6,333 nucleotides of DNA from Methylotenera sp. (GTDB lineage: Bacteria; Pseudomonadota; Gammaproteobacteria; Burkholderiales; Methylophilaceae). The stretch is taken from assembly GCA_027310735.1 (NCBI GenBank), contig DAIDAH010000157.1, positions 1 through 6,333 of the forward strand, written 5' to 3'. Positions 1 through 5,410 of this stretch are shown one piece after another (positions within the stretch are counted from its first letter, which is position 1; the number at the start of each line of letters is the position of its first letter). Position numbers and translations under genes: made by a program. The notes under the pieces are model-generated. The model saw only the letters and a program-made list of their open reading frames with translations. It made no database searches and was not told where the DNA came from.

Positions 1-218
1 GGCTGAAAACACATGCCAGCGCTACAAATATTGAAGTGCATCTAGGCTATGGCGAAGCTGATCGCTTTGCAGAAAGCCATTTGATGATGGCGCAAGCTTT
101 GCCTGCAACGCGCGTCGACAAGGTTGCTGGTGATCACGTATGGCCAGTGTGGCAGCAGTTATGGCACAATTTTCTCGATAAACGATTTAGTGCACAACGA
201 TTTGAATCACAACGATGA
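1..218 (+). CDS. Alpha/beta hydrolase, C-terminal fragment (5' end outside window)
   Basis: The reading frame is open from the window edge (first full codon at position 3) to the TGA at 216-218, giving about 71 C-terminal residues. A GTG at 36 could be read as a start, but the frame is open upstream of it and the protein looks like the tail of a larger enzyme. The segment with AGDHVWPVWQQLW resembles the region around the catalytic His of alpha/beta-fold esterases, where a G-x-H-x-W-x-x-W pattern precedes the last helix; the His in GDH would be the catalytic one. The nucleophile and acid lie outside the window, so substrate and exact family are unknown. The stop overlaps the ATG of the deacetylase gene by 4 bp (ATGA), so the two are probably translationally coupled. 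Sure of a real partial gene, moderately sure of the fold. Confidence 0.6.
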   Translation, partial: LKTHASATNIEVHLGYGEADRFAESHLMMAQALPATRVDKVAGDHVWPVWQQLWHNFLDKRFSAQRFESQR

Positions 219-1042
219 CTGACTCCAGCATACCTAACATTAGGCCAATACCTTGGCAGCCAACATTATTGATTAAACTATCTGTCATCGTGCATGTGCT
301 GATAGTGGTTAGCTTAGTGGCTGCACCTCACCTATGGCAATGGGCGCTGGTCGTGGTTGTGGTGAATCATTTAGTCATTGCGGCTACAGGGCTGTGGCCG
401 CGCAGCAACTGGCTGGGGCCGAATTGGACGAAATTGCCCACTACTGCAGCCCAACGCAATGAAATCGCCCTGACCATAGACGATGGCCCTGACCCAATCG
501 TAACGCCGCAAGTGCTGGATATTCTGGATCGTTTTCATGTCAAAGCCACGTTCTTTTGCATAGGCAATCGGGCGGCAGCGCATCCTGATTTATGTCGCGA
601 AATCGTGCAGCGCGGTCATGCGATAGAAAACCATAGTCAGCAACATCGGCATTACTTTTCGCTGCTAGGTTTGGGCGGTTTTAAGCGTGAAATTCAGGTC
701 GCACAAAATACGCTATTCAGTATCCCGGGTATCTACCCCAAATTTTTTCGTGCGCCAGCGGGGTTGCGCAACCCTTTTTTGGAGCCAGTATTGAACCGAT
801 TAGGTCTGCGGCTGGCAAGCTGGTCGGTACGTGGTTTTGATACACAGATTAAAGATGCAGAAAAAGTGAAGAACACACTATTATCAGGGCTACGCGCTGG
901 TGCGATTATATTGATGCACGATGGCAACGCTGCGCGTACTGACGAGGGGATTCCAGTGGTATTGGCAGTTTTACCATCTCTGCTAGAAGCCGCTGAAAAG
1001 AACCACCTGCACTTTGTGACCTTACGGGAGGCCGCATTATGA
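215..1042 (+). CDS. Membrane-anchored NodB-type polysaccharide deacetylase family protein
   Basis: This 275-residue protein has two hydrophobic segments near the N-terminus (about residues 18-37 and 40-60), then a NodB homology (carbohydrate esterase 4) domain from about residue 82 to the end. The motifs are in order: TIDDGPD (87-93, Asp89 as base and Asp90 as metal ligand), HSQQH (140-144, both His as metal ligands), RAPAG (179-183), the Trp203 region, and ILMHDG (232-237, His235 as catalytic acid). The family removes N- or O-acyl groups from sugar polymers or glycolipids using a divalent metal. The anchor suggests action at the inner membrane, with the domain's side not determined. There is no clear Shine-Dalgarno; the start overlaps the upstream stop, which favours coupling. 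Its place just before aryl polyene enzymes suggests it may trim a sugar or acyl part of the lipid product, but that is inference from position. Confidence 0.85.
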   Translation: MTDSSIPNIRPIPWQPTLLIKLSVIVHVLIVVSLVAAPHLWQWALVVVVVNHLVIAATGLWPRSNWLGPNWTKLPTTAAQRNEIALTIDDGPDPIVTPQVLDILDRFHVKATFFCIGNRAAAHPDLCREIVQRGHAIENHSQQHRHYFSLLGLGGFKREIQVAQNTLFSIPGIYPKFFRAPAGLRNPFLEPVLNRLGLRLASWSVRGFDTQIKDAEKVKNTLLSGLRAGAIILMHDGNAARTDEGIPVVLAVLPSLLEAAEKNHLHFVTLREAAL

Positions 1043-1083
1043 ATATAATTTTGCACGCAGCTAATCAATATACCAATTATTAA
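1039..1083 (+). CDS. Possible 14-codon small ORF with a good ribosome binding site
   Basis: An ATG at 1039 overlaps the deacetylase stop as ATGA and is preceded by GGGAGG (1026-1031) with a 7-nt spacer, which is better ribosome-binding context than that of several real genes here. The frame reads MNIILHAANQYTNY and ends at TAA 1081-1083. It could be a small coupling or leader peptide that keeps ribosomes on the message before the TTG-started ketosynthase, or a scar of a lost gene start. No family is recognisable and the purine-rich stretch may simply be coding sequence of the deacetylase (codons for R-E-A). Low confidence that it is expressed. Confidence 0.2.
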   Translation: MNIILHAANQYTNY

Positions 1084-1113
1084 GTACAAAAAATCCAGGA
1101 CTACGCATTGAAC

Positions 1114-1127
1114 AGGACTACTCCTTG
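1114..1127 (+). promoter_or_regulatory. Ribosome binding site deciding a TTG start for the ketosynthase
   Basis: AGGA at 1114-1117 lies 7 nt before TTG 1125-1127. No ATG or GTG lies in frame in the preceding 45 nt, and translation from this TTG gives MKPLLLSHYTAT, the kind of beginning expected for this ketosynthase group. This supports the TTG over any later in-frame ATG (Met58), which would remove part of the thiolase fold. Confidence 0.6.
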
Positions 1128-2345
1128 AAACCGCTACTACTCTCACACTATACGGCCACCAGTTGCATAGGGCGTGGCTTACAACAAACATTAGACGCCT
1201 TGCGTCAAGCGCGCCTTGCGCTCAAGCCCTGCGACTTTGAAACGGTAGACTTGCCAACCTATATCGGTGAGGTGGAAGGCTTAGATGATGTCGTTATGGC
1301 AGCAGGCATGGCCGACTACAACTGTCGAAACAACCGTCTCGCGCAACTGGGGCTAGAGCAGGATGGCTTTGCCGAAGCCGTGAATGTTGCCGTAGAAAAA
1401 TATGGGCGTGACCGCATTGGTGTATTTATGGGTACTAGTACATCAGGCATATTGGAAACCGAACAGGCATTTCGCGAGCGTGACCCTGTAACAGGCGCCT
1501 TGCCAGCAGGGTTGTTCTATAGCAAAAAGCAAAATACCTACTCTGTAGCAGATTTTACACGTCAATATTTCAAACTCACCGGCCCAGCTGTCGCGGTGTC
1601 GTCCGCTTGCTCATCCAGTGCCAAGGTATTCAGCGTAGCGCGACGCATGATAGAAGCGGGTTTGATAGATGCAGCCGTAGTTGGCGGTGTGGATACACTG
1701 TGCCTAACAACGCTATATGGTTTTACTTCGCTAGGCTTGCTTTCGACGCAAGCCTGTCGCCCGTATGATACGGAGCGCGACGGCATCTCTATCGGCGAGG
1801 CTGCCGCGTTTGCCTTGCTGGAACGCCCAACAAGCAACGTAGACGCGCATGCCATCATGTTGCTAGGCATAGGCGAATCGAGCGATGCCTACCATATGTC
1901 ATCGCCTCACCCGGAAGGGCTCGGAGCGCGTATGGCGATGCAACAGGCATTACAAACTGCCGGGCTGAACCCGAGCGATATCGACTACATTAACCTGCAC
2001 GGCACAGCTACACTCAGCAATGACGCGGCAGAAGCCAAAGGCGTCGGCGCCGTGTTTGGGCACAATACACCATGTAGCTCGACCAAAGGTGCCACCGGGC
2101 ATACCCTAGGCGCAGCCGGTGCGGTTGAGGCGGTCATTTGCGCACTTGCCCTGCAAAATAGCTTTATCCCCGGCGGCATTAACACGCATGAGGCTGACCC
2201 CTTACTGCAACTGAATTATCAATTGCAAAATCGTGACCAAGTGCTGACGCATGTCATGAGTAACTCATTCGGTTTCGGTGGCACTAATTGCAGTTTGATT
2301 TTTGGCTTGGCTCAGAATCTTAAACAAGATAAGGAGTCGAGCTAA
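1125..2345 (+). CDS. Beta-ketoacyl-ACP synthase of aryl polyene type (ApeO-like)
   Basis: This 406-residue, full-length KAS I/II-type condensing enzyme joins an acyl chain and a malonyl-ACP unit by decarboxylative Claisen condensation. The catalytic set is intact: nucleophile Cys162 in SSACSSSA, His292 in LHGTAT, Lys321 and His326 in STKGATGHTLGAAG, and the C-terminal glycine-rich NSFGFGGTN loop near residue 385. The N-terminus (KPLLLSHYTATSCIGRG) and the CDFETVDLPTYIGEV segment resemble ketosynthases of aryl polyene clusters more than housekeeping FabF, though FabB/FabF relatives cannot be fully excluded without a tree. It starts at TTG. Its stop shares one base with the ATG of the half-size ketosynthase-like gene (TAATG), the expected partner in a heterodimer, so a 1:1 coupled supply is likely. 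Probably cytoplasmic. Confidence 0.9.
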   Translation: MKPLLLSHYTATSCIGRGLQQTLDALRQARLALKPCDFETVDLPTYIGEVEGLDDVVMAAGMADYNCRNNRLAQLGLEQDGFAEAVNVAVEKYGRDRIGVFMGTSTSGILETEQAFRERDPVTGALPAGLFYSKKQNTYSVADFTRQYFKLTGPAVAVSSACSSSAKVFSVARRMIEAGLIDAAVVGGVDTLCLTTLYGFTSLGLLSTQACRPYDTERDGISIGEAAAFALLERPTSNVDAHAIMLLGIGESSDAYHMSSPHPEGLGARMAMQQALQTAGLNPSDIDYINLHGTATLSNDAAEAKGVGAVFGHNTPCSSTKGATGHTLGAAGAVEAVICALALQNSFIPGGINTHEADPLLQLNYQLQNRDQVLTHVMSNSFGFGGTNCSLIFGLAQNLKQDKESS

Positions 2346-3145
2346 TGGCGACCCAACTCACGGCCTACATTGAAGGCATCGGCATACTTGGCCCCGGTAT
2401 TACAAACTGGCACAGCGCGAGCACGATATTAAGCGGTGAGCTGCCTTACCATTCAACGAAAACAGTTATCCCAGCACCGGAGTTATTGCCAGCCGCCGAA
2501 CGAAGACGTGCCAGCGACATTGTAAAACTCACACTGGCAATCTCGCTGGAAGCTATATCTGGCGCGGGCTTGGAGGCAGAAAGTTTGCCCAGCGTATTTT
2601 CATTTTCCAATGGCGATGGCTTGAACTGTCATACTATCTGCGAAATGCTGGCCTCGGATGACCGACAAATTTCACCCACACGTTTTCACAACTCCGTACA
2701 TAACGCCGCCGCTGGCTACTGGAGCATTGCTACCGGAGCGATGGCTACTTCATCGGTTCTCTGTGCGTTTGATGCCAGCTTTGGCGCAGGCTTGCTGGAT
2801 GCGCTGACGCAGGTTGTGGTGGACAAAACACGCTGTATTTTAATGGCCAGTGATACGCCTTACCCTGAGCCGATGTTTCACAATCGCCCCATCCCCGATA
2901 ACTTTGGCATCGCACTGGTACTCGCACCAGAAGCCAGCCAGAAGGCTATCGCGCAGATTAAAATCAGCATTAGCCATGACGATGCCAACAAGTTTGACGA
3001 CACCGCGCTCGAAGCCCTACGCTTGGCGATTCCCGCTGCACGCGGCCTGCCATTATTGCAAGCCATTGCTCAGCAGAAAAATAGCCGTGTCGTGCTGGAT
3101 TACCTAGGCAGCACGCGCCTAGCCATTGAGGTTAGCCCATGCTAG
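2345..3145 (+). CDS. Ketosynthase-like chain-length-factor protein (half-length, no active-site Cys)
   Basis: This 266-residue protein resembles only the N-terminal half of the thiolase fold and matches the 'beta-ketoacyl synthase-like, N-terminal' group found in aryl polyene clusters. Recognisable stretches are the N-terminal YIEGIGILGPG, the FSFSNGDG segment (85-92), PTRFHNSVHNAAAGYW (111-126) and LCAFDASFGAGLLDAL (139-154). The last occupies the place of the ketosynthase nucleophile elbow but shows F-D-A-S where a ketosynthase has A-C-S-S, and no HGTAT or GHT motif follows. It is therefore probably non-catalytic and acts as a partner that shapes the chain-length pocket of the upstream ketosynthase, as described for aryl polyene ketosynthase/chain-length-factor pairs. 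AAGGAG at 2331-2336 sits 8 nt before the ATG. Its end overlaps the next gene by 7 bp. Confidence 0.8.
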   Translation: MATQLTAYIEGIGILGPGITNWHSASTILSGELPYHSTKTVIPAPELLPAAERRRASDIVKLTLAISLEAISGAGLEAESLPSVFSFSNGDGLNCHTICEMLASDDRQISPTRFHNSVHNAAAGYWSIATGAMATSSVLCAFDASFGAGLLDALTQVVVDKTRCILMASDTPYPEPMFHNRPIPDNFGIALVLAPEASQKAIAQIKISISHDDANKFDDTALEALRLAIPAARGLPLLQAIAQQKNSRVVLDYLGSTRLAIEVSPC

Positions 3146-3645
3146 AAGCGACGCAATTGAACAAAGATAAGCTAGACCACAGAAAATTAGACCACACATG
3201 GATTGCAGCGCATATTCCGCATCAAGGCAGCATGTGCCTGCTAGATAAAGTAGACACGTGGGATCAAGAAAAAATTAGCTGTCGAGCCAGCAGTCATCAC
3301 CATATTGATAACCCGTTGCGCGCACACGACCAACTTGGCATTACCTGCGGTATTGAATATGCGGCACAAGCCATGGCAGTGCATGGCGCACTGCTCGCGC
3401 CGTCTGATAGCGAAAGGCCACGCGTGGGCTATCTGGTTAGCGTGCGTAGCGTCAATATGCATGCGACTCGGCTAGATGATATTGCGCAGGATTTGTTCAT
3501 TACTGCCAGTTGCATCATGGCAAGCGAAAGCAATATGCTCTACCAATTTAACGTAAGCGCCGATGGCAAAATGTTGCTAGAAGGGCGCGCCGCTGTGGTA
3601 TTGAATGCAGACACACTGGAAATAAACCTTGGAGCACCTACATGA
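3139..3645 (+). CDS. 3-hydroxyacyl-ACP dehydratase, hot-dog fold (ApeP-like)
   Basis: This 168-residue protein resembles the FabZ/FabA hot-dog superfamily, specifically the dehydratase group of aryl polyene clusters. The IPHQGSMCLLD block (26-36) carries the likely catalytic His28, and GIEYAAQAMAVHGALL (71-86) carries the likely catalytic Glu73 on the central helix; the NPLR motif (58-61) lies between. It would remove water from the 3-hydroxyacyl-ACP made by the downstream reductase, leaving a trans double bond in the growing polyene. GAGG at 3128-3131 gives a 7-nt spacer to the ATG, which lies 7 bp inside the upstream gene. The first 20 or so residues precede the conserved core and include a five-residue duplication (KLDHR/KLDHT). 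Dehydratases of this type may work with a second hot-dog subunit (ApeI), not present in the window. Confidence 0.85.
   Translation: MLEATQLNKDKLDHRKLDHTWIAAHIPHQGSMCLLDKVDTWDQEKISCRASSHHHIDNPLRAHDQLGITCGIEYAAQAMAVHGALLAPSDSERPRVGYLVSVRSVNMHATRLDDIAQDLFITASCIMASESNMLYQFNVSADGKMLLEGRAAVVLNADTLEINLGAPT
3169..3198 (+). repeat. 15-bp imperfect tandem duplication inside the dehydratase gene
   Basis: Units 3169-3183 and 3184-3198 match at 12 of 15 positions and share an exact 9-mer (TAGACCACA). The unit is in frame and encodes KLDHR then KLDHT, lengthening the N-terminal tail just before the conserved hot-dog core. It looks like a small slippage duplication tolerated outside the fold. Confidence 0.6.
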
Positions 3646-4361
3646 TAAGAGCTTTAGTCACAGGCGGTAGCGGCGGCATAGGCGCAGCCATTAGTCGCCG
3701 TTTGGCAGCCGATGGTTGCCATGTTTATATACACGCCAATCAGGGCATTGTGGCTGCGCAACAACTGGCGGCAGAAATCTGCGCAAATGGCGGCAGTGCA
3801 GAAGCCTTGCAGTTTGATGTCACCGACAGTGACGCAGTAAGCGCGGCACTCAGTCCACTTGTAGAGGATGAGCCTATTCAGGTTGTTGTGAACAACGCAG
3901 GCATCCACGATGATGCCGTGTTCCCCGGTATGCGTGCGGAGCAGTGGCACCGTGTTATCGACGTATCTGTAAACGGTTTTTTTAATGTCACCCAACCACT
4001 GATGATGCCAATGATACGTAGCCGCTGGGGGCGCATTATCAACATTTCTTCAATCGCCAGCATCACTGGCAATCGAGGGCAGACCAACTATTCCGCCGCC
4101 AAAGGCGCACTGAATGCCGCTACTAAATCTCTATCGCAAGAGGTCGCCAGCAGAGGCATTACCGTCAACGCCGTTGCACCGGGAATTATAGACACCACCA
4201 TGAGCGAAAACGTCTTTGATGCCAAAACTATCGCCAACATGGTGCCTATGAAGCGCGCAGGTACACCGACAGAAGTTGCCGATTTGGTGAGTTTTCTGGC
4301 TTCCAATCAAGCAACTTATATTACCGGGCAGATTATTTCGATAAATGGCGGGATGATATAG
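3642..4361 (+). CDS. 3-oxoacyl-ACP reductase, FabG-type SDR (ApeQ-like)
   Basis: This 239-residue classical short-chain dehydrogenase/reductase has the expected family length. The cofactor loop is TGGSGGIG (7-14), followed by the D59-V60 adenine-contact pair, NNAG (84-87), and the catalytic tetrad Asn111, Ser137, Tyr150 and Lys154 in the N-Y-S-A-A-K context. The PG motif after the active site (VAPGIIDT) and the C-terminal GQIISINGG are also typical. It should reduce 3-ketoacyl-ACP to 3-hydroxyacyl-ACP with NADPH, between the ketosynthase and the dehydratase. The ATG overlaps the dehydratase stop (ATGA) and GGAG at 3631-3634 lies 7 nt upstream. It is the last gene of the block: the usual second ketosynthase (ApeR-like) does not follow. 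A housekeeping fabG role is less likely given the neighbours. Confidence 0.9.
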   Translation: MIRALVTGGSGGIGAAISRRLAADGCHVYIHANQGIVAAQQLAAEICANGGSAEALQFDVTDSDAVSAALSPLVEDEPIQVVVNNAGIHDDAVFPGMRAEQWHRVIDVSVNGFFNVTQPLMMPMIRSRWGRIINISSIASITGNRGQTNYSAAKGALNAATKSLSQEVASRGITVNAVAPGIIDTTMSENVFDAKTIANMVPMKRAGTPTEVADLVSFLASNQATYITGQIISINGGMI

Positions 4362-4436
4362 CCTGTAGTATTTGAGTATGATTTTGCATGATTTCTATCT
4401 ACGCTTGCTCTAAGTGTTAAGTCATCGTGGTGCATA

Positions 4437-4453
4437 TGCACATTGTTAGTGCG
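4437..4453 (+). promoter_or_regulatory. Candidate NtrC enhancer site
   Basis: TGCAC (4437-4441), seven bases, then GTGCG (4449-4453) match the NtrC dyad form TGCAC-N7-GTGCA at 9 of 10 half-site bases. The centre (4445) lies about 122 bp upstream of the transcript start predicted from the sigma-54 promoter, a usual enhancer distance. The left half-site is also part of a 12-bp perfect palindrome (4430-4441), so a different dyad-binding protein is possible. Confidence 0.5.
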
Positions 4454-4510
4454 CGTGTTATTTTTTTAAATAAGTCGAGATATAAAGCTTATTATTAATT
4501 TTTATAATTA

Positions 4511-4523
4511 AATCATGCCATTA
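4511..4523 (+). promoter_or_regulatory. Candidate IHF bending site
   Basis: AATCATGCCATTA fits the IHF consensus WATCARNNNNTTR at every defined position except one (T for the purine at 4516). It lies between the NtrC-like site and the sigma-54 promoter, about 45-55 bp upstream of the predicted start, within A/T-rich DNA. This is the usual location of IHF in enhancer-driven promoters. Matches to this loose consensus are frequent in AT-rich DNA. Confidence 0.35.
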
Positions 4524-4540
4524 AGATGTGATTTAATTAT

Positions 4541-4556
4541 TGGCATAGTAATTGCT
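4541..4556 (+). promoter_or_regulatory. Sigma-54 (-24/-12) promoter for nasT
   Basis: TGGCAT (4541-4546), five bases, then TTGCT (4552-4556) match the sigma-54 consensus TGGCAC-N5-TTGCW. The GG (4542-4543) and GC (4554-4555) are spaced exactly as required, with 12 bp from GG to GC start. The predicted start is near 4567, leaving a 22-nt leader to the ATG of nasT. The one notable deviation is T for C at 4546. Confidence 0.65.
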
Positions 4557-4588
4557 TTTAGCTATTCAAATAGTTAAATGAATTTCCC

Positions 4589-5167
4589 ATGTTAAGAGTA
4601 ATGATTGTTGATAGTGATTTTGAGCGGACCAAACCACTGAAGCAATCTTTGATTGATACTGGTTATGAGGTGATTGCGCATCTTAAAGATACGGTTAACT
4701 TAAATGATGCATGTAGTGAGTTGCAACCGGATATTGTGATTATTGATACTGATTCACCTAGTCGCGATACGTTAGAGAATATTTGCGTGATGACCATGCA
4801 TGACCCTCGGCCGATTATGATGTTCACGCACGATGGTGATAAAGAACAGATTAAGTTGGCAACGCAAGCTGGTGTGTGTGCGTACGTGGTAGGTAGTATA
4901 CCGAATGAGCGGTTACAGCCAGTGATTGATGCCGCAGTAGCGCGTTTTGATGAGTTTAAGCATTTGCGCACAGCGTTAAACGAGGCAAATATCAAGTTAA
5001 GTGAGCGTAAGGTCATTGAGCGTGCAAAAGGCTTATTGATGAAACAAAGAAAAATTGATGAAGATGAGGCTTATAGCATGTTGCGCACAATGGCAATGCA
5101 AAAGAACATGCGTATGGGTACATTAGCAAAACAAATTGTTCAGGCAGCAGAGTTGTTGCTTTCATAA
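4589..5167 (+). CDS. nasT: NasT-type ANTAR-domain transcription antiterminator
   Basis: This 192-residue protein has a receiver-like domain (1-120) and an ANTAR RNA-binding domain (about 132-190). The receiver keeps Asp8/Asp10, the Asp53 position in DIVIIDTDSPSRD and Thr80, but where the conserved receiver Lys is expected the sequence reads YVVGSIP, without Lys. This is in keeping with NasT proteins, which are controlled by binding the nitrate sensor NasS rather than by a kinase. The ANTAR part shows ERAKGLLM (144-151) and EAYSMLRTMAMQKN (160-173), the conserved helices that bind paired hexaloop hairpins. Such a target lies 23 nt downstream of the stop. No good Shine-Dalgarno precedes the ATG; Met5 is an alternative start but would shorten the first beta strand. 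No nasS lies beside it in the window. Cytoplasmic. Confidence 0.9.
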   Translation: MLRVMIVDSDFERTKPLKQSLIDTGYEVIAHLKDTVNLNDACSELQPDIVIIDTDSPSRDTLENICVMTMHDPRPIMMFTHDGDKEQIKLATQAGVCAYVVGSIPNERLQPVIDAAVARFDEFKHLRTALNEANIKLSERKVIERAKGLLMKQRKIDEDEAYSMLRTMAMQKNMRMGTLAKQIVQAAELLLS

Positions 5168-5190
5168 AGTAGATTTTAATGCGTTGTATG

Positions 5191-5249
5191 TCAGTCTAAA
5201 GGTGGGCTGAAATACAAAGTTAGCACCAAACTAGAGCCAAAGTAGGCTC
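5191..5249 (+). ncRNA. ANTAR-target leader RNA: two hexaloop hairpins
   Basis: Hairpin P1 pairs TCAGTCT (5191-5197) with GGGCTGA (5204-5210), including two G-U pairs, around the six-base loop AAAGGT. Hairpin P2 pairs GAGCC (5234-5238) with GGCTC (5245-5249) around the six-base loop AAAGTA. Both loops are exactly 6 nt with A at position 1 and G at position 4, the recognition signature known for ANTAR antiterminators such as NasR, EutV and NasT. The hairpins are 23 nt apart, between nasT and nrtA, and just before an intrinsic terminator. NasT bound here should prevent termination. Confidence 0.85.
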
Positions 5250-5271
5250 GTGTGAAAATGCAGTACAAGGC

Positions 5272-5333
5272 AAAGGCGTCTTGATAAGAACTAAATCCTG
5301 ATTGGAATTAGCTTCTTGTCAGACGCCTTTTTT
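5272..5333 (+). terminator. Intrinsic terminator / attenuator in the nrtA leader
   Basis: The base of the stem is ten perfect pairs, AAAGGCGTCT (5272-5281) with AGACGCCTTT (5321-5330). A further imperfect helix follows (GATAAGAA 5283-5290 with TTCTTGTC 5313-5320, then CTAA with TTAG, then a short terminal helix). The last T's of the stem continue as a six-T run (5328-5333). It lies 78 nt before the nrtA start and 22 nt after P2, so it works as a regulated attenuator for nrtA and also ends nasT transcripts by default. Confidence 0.9.
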
Positions 5334-5410
5334 GTTGCCTAGCGTAATTGAATTTTAAGTTTTCATGTAATGAGTTTTTATAAATTTTGATTGATTTTAA
5401 GGAGATAAGT

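Noticed and set aside
733..1191. 152-codon open frame on the minus strand
   Set aside because: It lies antisense to the deacetylase motifs and runs across the ketosynthase start; it shows no recognisable domain and the + strand genes are fully supported.
4430..4441. 12-bp perfect palindrome GTGCATATGCAC as a separate operator
   Set aside because: Its right half is shared with the NtrC-like dyad and there is no independent support for another regulator, so it was not listed as its own site.
4438..4467. Possible terminator after the ketoreductase (GCAC/GTGC stem followed by a T run)
   Set aside because: The stem is only four to five pairs and the T run begins several bases after it; no convincing terminator for block 1 was found in the 4362-4588 gap.
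4503..4508. Perfect TATAAT -10 box upstream of nasT
   Set aside because: No -35-like hexamer lies 16-18 bp upstream (sequence there is ATATAA-like) and the DNA is very AT-rich; the sigma-54 element is better formed and better placed. It could still be a weak second promoter.
5143..5160. Sigma-54-like GG...GC pair before the nrtA leader
   Set aside because: The GG to GC distance is 15 bp rather than 12, so it does not fit sigma-54 spacing.
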